Source: Mauremys mutica (taxonomy: Eukaryota; Chordata; Testudines; Geoemydidae). Taken from it: a stretch of DNA of 64,000 nt. A program made the translations under genes and the position numbers. The stretch lies in the NCBI RefSeq assembly GCF_020497125.1, contig NC_059077.1:27851340-27915339 (forward strand), in the 5' to 3' direction. Of the stretch, positions 25,377 to 36,165 are shown piece after piece; position 1 is the first letter of the stretch, and every line of letters starts with the position of its first letter. The notes beneath the pieces are model-generated. The model saw only the letters and a program-made list of their open reading frames with translations. It was not told the origin of the DNA and did no database searches.

Positions 25377-26027
25377 CAGGGGTGGGCAAACTTTTTGGCT
25401 TGAGGGCCACGTTTGGGTGGGGAGATTGCATGCAGGGCCATGTAGGGCTGGGGCAGGGGGTTGGGGGGCAGGGTATGGGAGGGGGTGTGGTGTGCAGGAA
25501 GGGGCTCAGGGCAAGGGTTTGGGGTGCAGGAGGGAGGTCAGGGCATAGTAGGGGGCTGGGGTGCAGGAGGAGTTTGGCTCCAGGGCGGCAATGGTGCACA
25601 GTGGGGCTAAGGCAGGCTCCCTGCCTGCCCTGCCCCCGCACCGCGCCTGGAAGTGGCAGCATGTCTGGCAGTGGCTCCTGGGGGTGGGGTGGGCTGGGAT
25701 GGAGCAGGCGGCTCTGCCGCATGCTGCCCTCGCCTGTGGGTACCACCCCTGAAGCTCCCATTGGTGTGGTTCCCCGTTCCCAGCCAATGGGCACTGTGGA
25801 GGGAGGTGCTTGCAGGCGAGGGCAGCGCACAGAACCCTCTGCCTCTCCCTTCCCCAGGGGCCACAGGGACATGGTGCCGGCCACTTCCGGGAGCGGCGCG
25901 GGGCCATGGAGCCTGCGCCTTAGCCCCTCTGCACCACAGTGCTGGCAATCCCGCAGGCTGGATTGAAAGCCCTGATGGGCCAGATCCAGCCTGCCGGCCA
26001 TAATTTGTCCTCCCCTGCTGCAGATGA
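25377..26027. mobile_element. hAT-type non-autonomous element, GC-rich interior
   Basis: The ends CAGGGGTGGGCAAACT and (reverse complement of the right end) CAGGGGAGGACAAATT match at 13 of 16 positions. The 651-bp interior is strongly G-rich, producing long spurious frames on both strands. No 8-bp target duplication remains. Confidence 0.6.
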
Positions 26028-27480
26028 AAAGTGCTATATCAGAGCTAGGTAATACTGTATAAAAAGATGTAATGTTTTGCCTACTTCTAAAAAGTTTAGT
26101 TGAAATTAATGCAAAATGTTACTTGCCCAAATTGACTGAAAAACTGGGCTTAGCCCAATCTCTACTAGTTGCACATTAATACACTCTTTACCCCTGCACA
26201 CTCACCCGATTAGAGAGGTGATGAATTTGTACAGGGTCAAATCTCTGTGGTGATTGTTACTCAAGTCCTGATTGTGAGACACATGGACAGAGATGGGTGC
26301 ATTTGCTTGCTATGAACATACCGTATGCAGTTTGTCAAGACAAGCTAAAACTCATTCTTGAAAGCACTATTCACTATTAATCAAACAGCAAGCCAGCACA
26401 CCCACTGCAGCATGAAAAGCTCTTTACTAAAGGCTGTATTAAAGAATGCTTTCTGTTGTGAAGCCAGTGAAGCTAGTCAGATTTAGCTATTGTTTTCCTG
26501 TTTCAAATACCACTTGAGAAATCATGTAAAACTACACTGTAAGTGGAAGGCACAGAATTCACTGTCACCTATTCTGCAAAGCACCATATACATCATAGGT
26601 TAAATTCCTCCCTACTGCAGCTACTGTGCGGCCTATTAAGACTTCATCCTCAACGGGACTTCAGTGAGATTTAACTTGTGTCACGGGCTTTGTAGTGGTC
26701 TTCTGTACAGGGGTGAATTTCACCTAATAAACATATATTTCTGCATTAAAAAGTAGGTGGGCAGAACTTAATTGTTTACTGTCAGGTATAAAGAGAGGCT
26801 CATAAGAAAAACTGAATTATAAAAAACAGCGGAGAAGCTTGATATCACAGTGTTAACCAGCATCAACATTTTAATCATACACCATGCTGGTATTTTTCAG
26901 ACAACAGGCAAAAATAAATTCAGGCGGCTACAAGTAGTGCAAAGAATATTAGGACCACATTTTTAAACATCCAGCTAAATAGGAACTGGCCATTTGCATG
27001 TACAACATTGCAGATATGCACATACTTATGGTAATTTCACAAACACACGCCAGATGTATTTTTGTGCATAGTTCTAAAAATCTGGTTGTCTATAGGATAG
27101 GAAAGAGTCAAACAACATAATTTATCATTCTTTGGCAGTAGAAATAGCAAAATTTAAATTTTGCATAAACCAAATATTTAAAGTAGTCATTTTTCTTCCC
27201 CACTTCTACAGCTAAACTACTCTTGATTTTGATCTCATTCTACACTGCAAACTTCAGTATTGATAATGTGACAGCCCAGGAGATATCAGTAGTTCCACAG
27301 GAATTTCCAGGTGCTTTCCATGTCTCCACCTCTAAAGAGATCAAAATGTCTGGAAATGCTGACAAAGTCTCTGACTAGAATTGTACATTGATTGCATAGT
27401 GGCAATCCAAATTCAGTACAATTTCAGTACAAATTGTGCATTGAAGTTTAGAAAAACATTCCATTAAGAAGAGACCCGGA
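26028..27480. other. Intergenic, no gene seen
   Basis: AT-rich sequence; a vague dispersed-repeat remnant at about 26600-26720 ('gggacttcagtgagattt', 'ggggtgaatttcacc'). Confidence 0.45.
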
Positions 27481-27959
27481 CACTAAGGGCCTGATCCAAA
27501 ATCACGTCTTCCCTCTGCCTTCAATGGAAACTGGATCCTGCTAGTTGTTCTTCCAGTGATTGTGCACATACATATTCCACTGCAGGTGTATCTAGGCCCA
27601 ATGCACTCAAGTTGGAGACTTTTGCCAGCAGCAGCACTACATTGTGCATGCACCCCTGCTCTCCTCATGCTCCGTGGCAAGGGTATGTAAAAGGAGTGGT
27701 CTGCAGCCGCCTCCTCATTTTTCTCACAGTGCATAGTGAGAGTTCGTGCTCCTGATAACATTTGCTTCGGTTAGCCAGTATTTCAAAACTCATTAGTATA
27801 CACAATTATCATATTTAGTGCAGTGTAGTTACTTATGGTTTTAGTAGTTACCTGGAGGATATTGTGAAAAAATCCCCAGGCTTTAAGCAGTGTGCCACAG
27901 GCAAGGCTACTATCCCTGTCATGGATAGGCATAAGAGCTGCTTGGTTTGTCTTGCTGAG

Positions 27960-28127
27960 GGGGCCATGTGAAAGATAATGCTCTATTTGTACCTTTTTCC
28001 CCACCAGGACTAAAAAACACAGGGATGTCCACCTCAAAGTTCACTTCATGAAAGAAGTGATGCATCCTGCATCAGAACTGAGCCCTGACCATGAATCAGC
28101 AGATTCAGAACTGATGAGGAGTGTCCT
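27960..28127 (+). pseudogene. DIRS gag-like fragment, interrupted
   Basis: The plus strand encodes TKKHRDVHLKVHFMKEVMHP and a Glu/Ser-rich continuation up to the point where the LTR element inserted. The frame picks up as a degenerate Ser-rich stretch after 34919. Related DIRS ORF1 proteins have a comparable Ser/Lys-rich region; this assignment is from memory. Confidence 0.45.
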
Positions 28128-28894
28128 TGTCAGAGTCTACCCTCACTTGAAACTGGGCGGTTTCAAAGTGAGGACCCGCATGTCTTCCCCCCACCCCAAA
28201 ATCCTAGGGTAGGTCTCCCCTTCGGCTGCCACCACCCGGTCAATTCCGTGGGCCGGGACACCCCTGTTTCCCCCCTTGGGAACACAGATCAATTCACAGA
28301 GGAGGAACCTCCCCCCTCTTCCCTCTCTCCAGCCTGCTCCGGAGACAGGTATGCCTGGATTCAAACGCCTTGAATCTCTACACACAGGGAAGCAGCCCAC
28401 TTCCCCCTCCCCTTCCCCTGAATTTCCCCACGGGAAGGAATTAACCAAGTCCAAAGAAAAGAAAAGAATTTATTAAGAGAACAAAAGAAAACGCAGAATC
28501 TCTATGAATCCAAGCTGGGCACTCATAGGGTATAACCTTGCTAAGTTCTGGAGAGAATCCTCTCTCTTTCTCAGTACAACCAGTACAAGCAGAATTAAGA
28601 ATAATCAATAACAAACACACAGAATTGCAAACATAGGATTATTAGATAAGGACACAAAGTATCTTTCTAATACTCACTATCTTGACTAGAAGAAATTAGT
28701 TCAGAAAGGTGGAACTTGTAGGGACTTGATTAACTCGTCTGGTCTCTTGAACTCCAAACGGCCAAAGACCAAGACCCCCCCAAACAGAGAGAAAAAGTTC
28801 CCTCCTAGGAGTTTCAAAATCTCTTCCCTGATTGGTCCTCCGGTCAGGTGCCCACCAGTACTATGCTTTAACCCTTTACTAACTATTCATGACA
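28128..28894 (-). repeat. 3' LTR of the Gmr1-like element
   Basis: It is a 767-bp copy of the 5' LTR, differing at three sites. A minus-strand AATAAA (28469-28474) could direct polyadenylation. Confidence 0.95.
28469..28474 (-). terminator. Poly(A) signal in the 3' LTR
   Basis: AATAAA on the minus strand, 341 bp from the outer end of the LTR. The same hexamer is in the 5' LTR. Confidence 0.5.
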
Positions 28895-28906
28895 CGCCCC
28901 CCAAAT
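28895..28906 (-). promoter_or_regulatory. Polypurine tract
   Basis: The minus strand reads GATTTGGGGGGCG just before the 3' LTR. The run is short, but it is in the position expected for plus-strand priming. Confidence 0.5.
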
Positions 28907-29024
28907 CGTCACAGTGGGATCCACTGGCGGCGATTTCCTCCTAGAACTGTAAAACAACCAGAGTAATAAAACACATGCACTATTACATTGACTACTAAGC
29001 ATGAAAACATATTAAGAACAGTTT

Positions 29025-32000
29025 TTAGCCACTTGATTCTGGGAAACTTTCACGAGAGAGTGCATCAGCAACTTTGTTGGAAGCTCCTGAAATGTGTTGA
29101 ATGTCAAAGTCAAAGTCTTGGAGAGCTAAGCTCCAGCGGAGAAGTTTCTTGTTGTTTCCCTTGTTGGTGTGAAGCCACTTTAGCGCAGCATGGTCAGTTT
29201 GTAGCTGGAACTGCCGGCCCCAAACGTATGGGCGTAGCTTTTCCAAGGCATACACAATGGCGTAACATTCTTTTTCACTGATGGACCAGTGGCTTTCCCT
29301 CTCAGACAGTTTCTTGCTGAGAAACACGACAGGATGGAAGTTGTGATCCGGTCCTTCCTGCATTAGTACCGCTCCTACCCCACGTTCAGATGCATCGGTG
29401 GTAACTAGGAAGGGTTTGTCAAAGTCTGGGGCCCTTAATACAGGGTCCGACATGAGCATCGCCTTAAGCTGGGTAAAGGCTTTCTGACACTCATCAGTCC
29501 ACTTAACTGCATTTGGCTGGGTTTTCCTGGTCAGATCAGTTAGTGGGGCAGCGATTTGGCTGTAGTGTGGTACAAATCGCCTGTAATATCCGGCCAAACC
29601 TAAGAAGGATTGGACCTGTTTCTTTGACCTTGGGACAGGCCACTGTTGGATAGCCTCCACCTTGGCCTGTAGGGGGTTGATGGTTCCTTGACCCACCTGG
29701 TGTCCTAGGTAAGTCACTCTGTTTTGGCCTATTTGACACTTTTTGGCCTTAACAGTTAGTCCTGCCTGCCTGATGCGCTCTAAAACCATTTTCAAATGTT
29801 CTAGGTGTTCGGGCCATGAATCAGAAAAAATGGCCACATCATCGAGGTATGCAACTGCACAGTCTTCCAATCCTGCAAGTAGACCATCCACCAGCCTTTG
29901 GAAGGTGGCAGGTGCATTCCGCAGTCCGAATGGAAGCACAGTAAACTCATACACCCCTGCATGGGTGATGAAGGCAGATTTTTCCCTGGCGGGTTCATCT
30001 AGTGGTACCTGCCAGTATCCCTTGGTTAAATCAATGGTAGAGATGAACTGGGCACGTCCCAACTTTTCCAATAGCTCATCAGTGCGTGGCATTGGATAGT
30101 TGTCTGGACGAGTTACAGCATTGAGCTTACGGTAGTCCACACAAAAGCGTATTTCCCCATCTGGTTTGGGAACCAGAACCACTGGAGATGCCCATGCACT
30201 GGTAGAAGGGCGGATGATACCCATCTCCAACATGTTGTCAATCTCCTGTTTAATAGCAACTTTGGCATGAGGTGACACCCGGTAGAGTGGTGTTCTAATC
30301 GGGTGAGCATTACCTGTGTCAATGGAGTGGTAGGTTTGCTCAGTCCGTCCTGGGATGGCTGAGAACAAGGGCGTGAAGTGAGTGCACAGCTCCTTGAGCT
30401 GTTGCCGCTGCAGACGTTGCAGGGTTGTGGAGAGGGTCACCTCTTCCACACCACCATTTCTTTTACCTTCGTAGTAGACACCTTCAGGCCACTCGGTGTC
30501 ATCTCCTTCCTGAACTGTAAAGTGACAGACCTGTAATTCTCTGGGATAAAAGGGCTTTAGAGAGTTAACATGAAACACTTTAGGCTTTAAAGAGGAATCA
30601 GGGAATGTTATGAGGTAGTTAACAGCTCCCAGGCGCTCCTGGACCATGTATGGTCCTTCCCAGGACGCTTCCATCTTATGGGCCTGTTGCGCCTTCAAGA
30701 CCATGACCTGGTCTCCTACCTTGAAGGACCGCTCCTTGGCATGTCGATCATACCAGACCTTTTGCTCCGCTTGAGCATCTCTTAAGTTCTCTCGAGCAAG
30801 GGCCCAAGAGTCTCGGAGGGTGTTTTGAAGGTTGCTTACAAAGTCCAGAATGTTAGTCCCTGGAGGAGGTGTAAACCCCTCCCATTGCTGCTTTACCAGC
30901 TGTAATGGCCCCTTAACCTCATGGCCATACACCAGCTCGAATGGTGAGAATCCTAAACTGGGATGTGGAACAGCCCTGTAGGCAAACAGCAACTGCTGTA
31001 ACACTAGATCCCAATTATTGGAGTGTTCATTGACGAATTTGCGGATCATGGCCCCCAAAGTTCCATTGAACCTTTCCACTAGGCCATTAGTTTGGTGATG
31101 GTACGGGGTGGCAACCAAGTGATGCACCCCATGAGTTTCCCACAGGTCTTTCATGGTCCCTGATAGGAAATTTGTTCCCGAATCTGTAAGAATTTCAGAG
31201 GGCCAACCCACCCTGGTAAAAATGTCAGTTAAGGCCTGGCACACAGTGTTAGCCCTGGTGTTGCCTAGAGCTACTGCTTCCGGCCATCTGGTAGCAAAGT
31301 CCACAAAAGTCAGTATGTACTGTTTTCCTCTGGGGGTCTTTTTTGGGAAAGGACCCATAATATCCACAGCTACTCGCTGAAATGGGACCTCAATTATGGG
31401 AAGTGGCTGGAGAGGGGCCTTGACCTGGTCTTGAGGTTTTCCTACCTTTTGGCATACCTCACAAGACCGCACATACTTGGCAATGTCCTTGCCCATCCCC
31501 TCCCACTCGAAGGACCTTCCCAACCTGTCTTTGCTTCGGTTCACCCCAGCATGGCCACTGGGATGATCATGGGCTAAGCTTAAGAGCTTTTCCCGGTACT
31601 TCGTCGGAACTAGCAACCGTTTTTGAGGATGCCAGCCCTCCTGGTGTCCACCAGAAAGACATTCCTTGTATAAAAGTCCTTTCTCCACAACGAACCGGGA
31701 TCGGGTAGTAGAGCTGAGAGGTGGTGGGTTGCTGCGTGCCGCCGCCCATGCTTTCTTGAGGCTGTCATCGGCTTCCTGCTCTGCTTGGAACTGTTCCCTT
31801 GAGGCGGGAGACACCAGTTCCTCTGGGAGCGATGTAGGTGATGAGGTTGTTTCCGTTGACTGTGAACCGCTCTCCGCTGGTGCACAAGGCGTCATTTCAG
31901 TCTCCGGCTGAGCCTCTTGGGTAGGGTTGTCTGCTGGTTTTTCCAGTTCAGGCCCGTTGTCGCCCTCTGGCGGTGGAGTTGTAATAGCTGGCGCCGGTGC

Positions 32001-33539
32001 TGGCGCTGGGTGCCCTTCCAGTTCCGGTTCTGGGACTGGATGAACTATGGCTGCTGTCGGTGTTGGCCTGGGATCCGGTTCCACCACCTCTGTCTGGGTC
32101 TCTGGTAACACAGACGGGGTCCCGGTGGATGGCTCAGGAACAGGGATGGGTGCAGCAGCTCGTCTGGCTTGGCTTCGTGTAACCACTCCCTCTGTTTCTG
32201 GCGGCTCAACGTGATGGGCCAAGTGGTTGCCCAGAATCATGGGGACAGAATAATTGTCATAGACAGCAAAAGTCCACGTCCCTGACCAGCCCTTGTACTG
32301 GACAGGTAAACGCACTGTAGGTAATGTTACAGGTTTTGACATGAAGGGGCGAACTGTCACTTTGGTTTTCGGGTTGATGAATTTGGGGTCCACAAAGGTT
32401 CGGTGGATAGCTGACACATGTGCTGCAGTGTCTCTCCATGCGATAACTTCCTTTCCGTCCACTCTCAAAGTTTCCCTAAAGCATACGGGTATTTGAGAGA
32501 TATCTACTTCCGGGTTTCCTTGGTGTGCAGGTGCAAGGAGTTGGACCCGGTTCAGGTTCTTTGGGCATTTGGCTCTGATATGCCCCAATTCATTGCATTG
32601 AAAACATCGCCCACTTGATGGGTCAGCGGTTTGTGTTGGTCTACTGGAGACTGGTGAGGTAGAGTGTGACTGTCCTTGGGTTGTAGGTGTGGGTTTGATT
32701 GGTCCTCGACGGTAGGGTTTAGTGTCGGTGTGTACCTTGTGGGATTCGCTCCCCTTGGCAGCAGTTTTCTTGTTCAGTGTAACTGCCATCCATTGGGCTC
32801 CAATCTCCCCTGCCTCAGTGATATTTTTTGGTTTTCCATCTCGTATGTAGCGTGTAATGTCCTCAGGAACACCATCCAAGAACTGCTCCATCATTATCAG
32901 GAGGCTTAGCTCGTCCATGGTTGTAACATTGGCTCCTGATAACCAGGAAGAATAATGCTTGTCAATGTAGGAGGCGTGTTTTGGAAATGACTCCTCTGGT
33001 GTCCATTTCTGGTCTCTGAAATGCTGACGGGCGTGATCAGGGGTTATGCCCATCCTGTATTTGGCTTTGGTTAAAAACAGTTTATAGTCGTTCATGTTGT
33101 CCCTAGGCATTTCAGTTGCCACCTGTAACAAGTCTCCGCAGAGCTGTGACCTCAGCTCTACCATGTATTGGTCTTCAGGGATCTTGTACCCAAGGCAGAC
33201 CCTTTCAAAGTTTTCTAAGAAGGCCTCAACATCTTCACCTGCCCTGTAGGCGGGAAATTTTCTCCGAGAAAGTTGATCAGTAGGTTGAAGAGGGGTTGGA
33301 TTGGTTGGCTCCTGCTGCTTAGTCTTTGCTAATTCCAGAGCCTGCTGGTGGGTCTCCCTCAGGATTTCCATTTGTCTCTTGTGCTCAGCCTCTTGTTTCT
33401 CCAGCTCCCTCTTGTGGTTAGCTTCTTCCCTGGCCCTTTCTGCAATAATTAGTTCCATCTGTCTTTGATGTTCTTTTTGTTTTTCTTCAGCCTGCAGCCT
33501 GGCCAGGTCAAGTTTGCTAATTGTTTCACCAGTACTCAT
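29025..33539 (-). CDS. Gag-protease-integrase-RT-RNase H polyprotein
   Basis: The 1504-codon frame from ATG 33539 is uninterrupted (a GTG lies 9 codons upstream). Domains in order: a Lys/Glu-rich coiled coil (about 10-80); a SCAN/retroviral-capsid-like block (95-260); a CCHC knuckle, CFQCNELGHIRAKC (312-325); a protease-like region whose active site reads WRDTAAH rather than the usual DTGA or DSGA (370); a Pro/Glu-rich linker (440-580); an integrase with HHCC finger (H659, H663, C693, C696) and D726, D786, E822 (D-35-E), then a GPY module; an RT with YLDD at 1231-1234; and an RNase H with TTDAS and DHAALKWL. Integrase before RT is copia-like in a Ty3/gypsy-type pol, the order described for Gmr1 elements in deuterostomes. 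Everything except the odd protease motif looks functional. Confidence 0.93.
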   Translation of the reverse strand: MSTGETISKLDLARLQAEEKQKEHQRQMELIIAERAREEANHKRELEKQEAEHKRQMEILRETHQQALELAKTKQQEPTNPTPLQPTDQLSRRKFPAYRAGEDVEAFLENFERVCLGYKIPEDQYMVELRSQLCGDLLQVATEMPRDNMNDYKLFLTKAKYRMGITPDHARQHFRDQKWTPEESFPKHASYIDKHYSSWLSGANVTTMDELSLLIMMEQFLDGVPEDITRYIRDGKPKNITEAGEIGAQWMAVTLNKKTAAKGSESHKVHTDTKPYRRGPIKPTPTTQGQSHSTSPVSSRPTQTADPSSGRCFQCNELGHIRAKCPKNLNRVQLLAPAHQGNPEVDISQIPVCFRETLRVDGKEVIAWRDTAAHVSAIHRTFVDPKFINPKTKVTVRPFMSKPVTLPTVRLPVQYKGWSGTWTFAVYDNYSVPMILGNHLAHHVEPPETEGVVTRSQARRAAAPIPVPEPSTGTPSVLPETQTEVVEPDPRPTPTAAIVHPVPEPELEGHPAPAPAPAITTPPPEGDNGPELEKPADNPTQEAQPETEMTPCAPAESGSQSTETTSSPTSLPEELVSPASREQFQAEQEADDSLKKAWAAARSNPPPLSSTTRSRFVVEKGLLYKECLSGGHQEGWHPQKRLLVPTKYREKLLSLAHDHPSGHAGVNRSKDRLGRSFEWEGMGKDIAKYVRSCEVCQKVGKPQDQVKAPLQPLPIIEVPFQRVAVDIMGPFPKKTPRGKQYILTFVDFATRWPEAVALGNTRANTVCQALTDIFTRVGWPSEILTDSGTNFLSGTMKDLWETHGVHHLVATPYHHQTNGLVERFNGTLGAMIRKFVNEHSNNWDLVLQQLLFAYRAVPHPSLGFSPFELVYGHEVKGPLQLVKQQWEGFTPPPGTNILDFVSNLQNTLRDSWALARENLRDAQAEQKVWYDRHAKERSFKVGDQVMVLKAQQAHKMEASWEGPYMVQERLGAVNYLITFPDSSLKPKVFHVNSLKPFYPRELQVCHFTVQEGDDTEWPEGVYYEGKRNGGVEEVTLSTTLQRLQRQQLKELCTHFTPLFSAIPGRTEQTYHSIDTGNAHPIRTPLYRVSPHAKVAIKQEIDNMLEMGIIRPSTSAWASPVVLVPKPDGEIRFCVDYRKLNAVTRPDNYPMPRTDELLEKLGRAQFISTIDLTKGYWQVPLDEPAREKSAFITHAGVYEFTVLPFGLRNAPATFQRLVDGLLAGLEDCAVAYLDDVAIFSDSWPEHLEHLKMVLERIRQAGLTVKAKKCQIGQNRVTYLGHQVGQGTINPLQAKVEAIQQWPVPRSKKQVQSFLGLAGYYRRFVPHYSQIAAPLTDLTRKTQPNAVKWTDECQKAFTQLKAMLMSDPVLRAPDFDKPFLVTTDASERGVGAVLMQEGPDHNFHPVVFLSKKLSERESHWSISEKECYAIVYALEKLRPYVWGRQFQLQTDHAALKWLHTNKGNNKKLLRWSLALQDFDFDIQHISGASNKVADALSRESFPESSG

Positions 33540-34128
33540 GATTGTGTGCCTTCTGGTGCTGGCCACACCCCTATGCAGTCAGTGAACTGTCTGTGGTATT
33601 TGACAGTCCCTAACCCTGGCTATGATAACTTGAGTAAAGAAAGAGAAACAATCCTTTCTATAGCAAATTGTGGTTTGTGTAATGTTACTGTTTTGTACTG
33701 AGAAAGAGGGAAAGAAAGAAAAGAAATGTCTCTGTCTCCCTCTGCTCTGAGTTGCTGTACTCAGCAGCCCAGCTGAAAGGCTGCTGCTAACAATACCCCT
33801 GAGAAAAATCTGGTCTATTTCCTCAGGGATCTGTGTTCTCCTGTCTCCTGATCCTTTCAAAAGACACAGGGAGAAAAAAAAACCTGGCTGGAGGGTTTCT
33901 CTCTCCCCCCCCAAACCTGTTTTTCCTGTTGGATGGGAATGAACTTTGGCGAGCCCTTCCCCCCACCTCAGGAATCCTGAGTGGTACCTCGTATCACAAC
34001 GGACGCAAGTACCGCTCCACAGGAGGGCTTTGTAACAGAAAGCCCTGCAAAAAACTGAAAATACTTCTAACCCTGAAACTGCCTCAGAGTGCCACTGGTA
34101 GAAAAGCCTTGCCTCTCTCTCTGGGTCC

Positions 34129-34146
34129 GAAACACCACTGCCACCA
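34129..34146 (-). promoter_or_regulatory. Primer-binding site, tRNA-Leu-like
   Basis: Directly after the 5' LTR the minus strand reads TGGTGGCAGTGGTG. This complements the CCA end of a tRNA whose acceptor reads CACCACTGCCACCA, one mismatch from vertebrate tRNA-Leu(AAG/TAG) as I remember it. Confidence 0.5.
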
Positions 34147-34913
34147 TGTCAGAGTCTACCCTCACTTGAAACTGGGTGGTTTCAAAGTGAGGACCCGCAT
34201 GTCTTCCCCCCACCCCAAAATCCTAGGGTAGGTCTCCCCTTCGGCTACCACCACCCGGTCAATTCCGTGGGCCGGGACACCCCTGTTTCCCCCCTTGGGA
34301 ACACAGATCAATTCACAGAGGAGGAACCTCCCCCCTCTTCCCTCTCTCCAGCCTGCTCCGGAGACAGGTATGCCTGGATTCAAACGCCTTGAATCTCTAC
34401 ACACAGGGAAGCAGCCCACTTCCCCCTCCCCTTCCCCTGAATTTCCCCACGGGAAGGAATTAACCAAGTCCAAAGAAAAGAAAAGAATTTATTAAGAGAA
34501 CAAAAGAAAACACAGAATCTCTATGAATCCAAGCTGGGCACTCATAGGGTATAACCTTGCTAAGTTCTGGAGAGAATCCTCTCTCTTTCTCAGTACAACC
34601 AGTACAAGCAGAATTAAGAATAATCAATAACAAACACACAGAATTGCAAACATAGGATTATTAGATAAGGACACAAAGTATCTTTCTAATACTCACTATC
34701 TTGACTAGAAGAAATTAGTTCAGAAAGGTGGAACTTGTAGGGACTTGATTAACTCGTCTGGTCTCTTGAACTCCAAACGGCCAAAGACCAAGACCCCCCC
34801 AAACAGAGAGAAAAAGTTCCCTCCTAGGAGTTTCAAAATCTCTTCCCTGATTGGTCCTCCGGTCAGGTGCCCACCAGTACTATGCTTTAACCCTTTACTA
34901 ACTATTCATGACA
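34147..34913 (-). repeat. 5' LTR of the Gmr1-like element
   Basis: The 767-bp repeat is upstream of the reading frame in the minus orientation. It should hold the promoter (U3), R and U5. I see no clear TATA box. Confidence 0.95.
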
Positions 34914-35559
34914 GTCCTCCAGCTGCCCCTCATTTGAGGCACACAGCTAGTAAGCAATGTCACTCATTGCCCTCATCATTGGCCTCTTTGAAGCACTCCA
35001 AGCTTTCCAGTGCTAGCAAGTCTGTGAAGTCTTGGACATCTCCTAAAAAATCTTCTAGTAATCTTCAGATACCAGTTTGAGACATCACAAATCTAAACAC
35101 TCACCAGCTCTGTCTGAGGCAGCACCATCAACTCTGGCTCCCTTTGCGCTTTTGAGACCAGTATCTTCACCCTTAGTGGGTCCCTCTTCTCCTTTCCAGC
35201 TGATCCAGTCTCTCTCGGCTCCACTGGCACCAATGAACTTACCTGTTATGGTGTCCTTTACTCCCCAGGTGCTCTTGTTGGCAAGGTATATTGTCTGCCT
35301 TCCCCTTTCAGACTCTCCTTCACTGCAACTGGCTTCATTTAAGGGCACTCTAGTGTTTTCAGCTCTATCAACATGATCAGCATCACGGGCTCCCTCCATA
35401 CCATTAGAGCATTTAGAGTCATCGGCACTACTGGTGTACTCAGCACTATCACAAACTCTCCAACCTGTTAGGTCAGCATCAATCACTTCATCAGTATTCT
35501 GACATCTCCACATCTGAACCCATTGCTACAACCTCTCTACCTTTATTATCTATGAAGAC

Positions 35560-36165
35560 AGCATTTCTGGGGCAGTGACTTCCTCAAGGAGGGCTTCAGA
35601 ACTTCAAGCTCTCCTGGCTGACCCTCCTTTCACAGTCTTCTATAAAGACAAGGTTTCCCTTAGACCAAACCCTAAGTTTATGCCTAAGGTAGTGTCAGAT
35701 TTCCATCTGAACCAAACTATTAATCTTCTGGTATTTTTCCTTAAACTACATTCTTCCAAAGCTAAAGAAAAACTTCATACCTTGGATGTTCAGAGAGTTT
35801 TGTGTACTATCTGGACCATGCTAGGTCCTTCAGAACTTCTTCCAGGCTTTTTGTAGCATACACTGAGAGAATTAAGGGTCAATCAGTATCAGCTCAGCAA
35901 ATCTCACATTGGATTTCTGACTGCTACCATCTTGCTAAAAGTGTGTCCTCCACTGAGAATAATGTCTCCCTCCACCAGGGATCAGTCTACTTCATCAACC
36001 TTTCTGAGCAATATCCTAATAGCTGACACCTGCAATGCAGCCAAATGGTCATTTCTACATAGCTTTTCCAGTCATTATGCCATCACTCAAGGCTCTTGTG
36101 ATTATGCCAACTTTGGTAAGTCAGTGTCACATGATCCAAAGTCCCTCCACCTGTAAGGGAAGGGA
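35560..36165 (+). pseudogene. DIRS tyrosine recombinase, decayed
   Basis: Across two overlapping frames the plus strand gives SRRASELQALLADPPFTVFY, FMPKVVSDFHLNQ, LDVQRVLCTIWTMLGPSELL, VAYTERIKGQSVSAQQISHW and SFSSHYAI. These follow the order of motifs in vertebrate DIRS tyrosine recombinases, which integrate circular cDNA without an integrase. The expected catalytic Arg/His/Tyr residues are partly lost and a frameshift lies near 35840. The usual R-S-x-A block reads 'GSVYFINLSEQ'. Confidence 0.65.

Larger units (their letters stand above)
28128..34913 (-). mobile_element. Intact LTR retrotransposon, Gmr1-like Ty3/gypsy (IN before RT)
   Basis: Two 767-bp direct repeats flank a 5252-bp interior with one long reading frame. 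GTCCT precedes the left LTR (28123-28127) and follows the right LTR (34914-34918), a perfect 5-bp target duplication. The LTRs begin TGTCA and end TGACA. They differ at three positions that I could find (28158/34177, 28228/34247, 28493/34512), so the insertion is young. Transcription would run right to left. There is no envelope-like frame. The element landed within a DIRS relic. Confidence 0.95.

Noticed and set aside
25339..26003. Overlapping frames of 113-220 codons on both strands
   Set aside because: They all fall inside a G-rich hAT-type element; composition suppresses stop codons. No domain motif, and both strands are equally open.
29536..32909. Other frames inside the retrotransposon
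   Set aside because: Shadows of the 1504-codon polyprotein; none has independent motifs or an envelope-like signal or membrane pattern.
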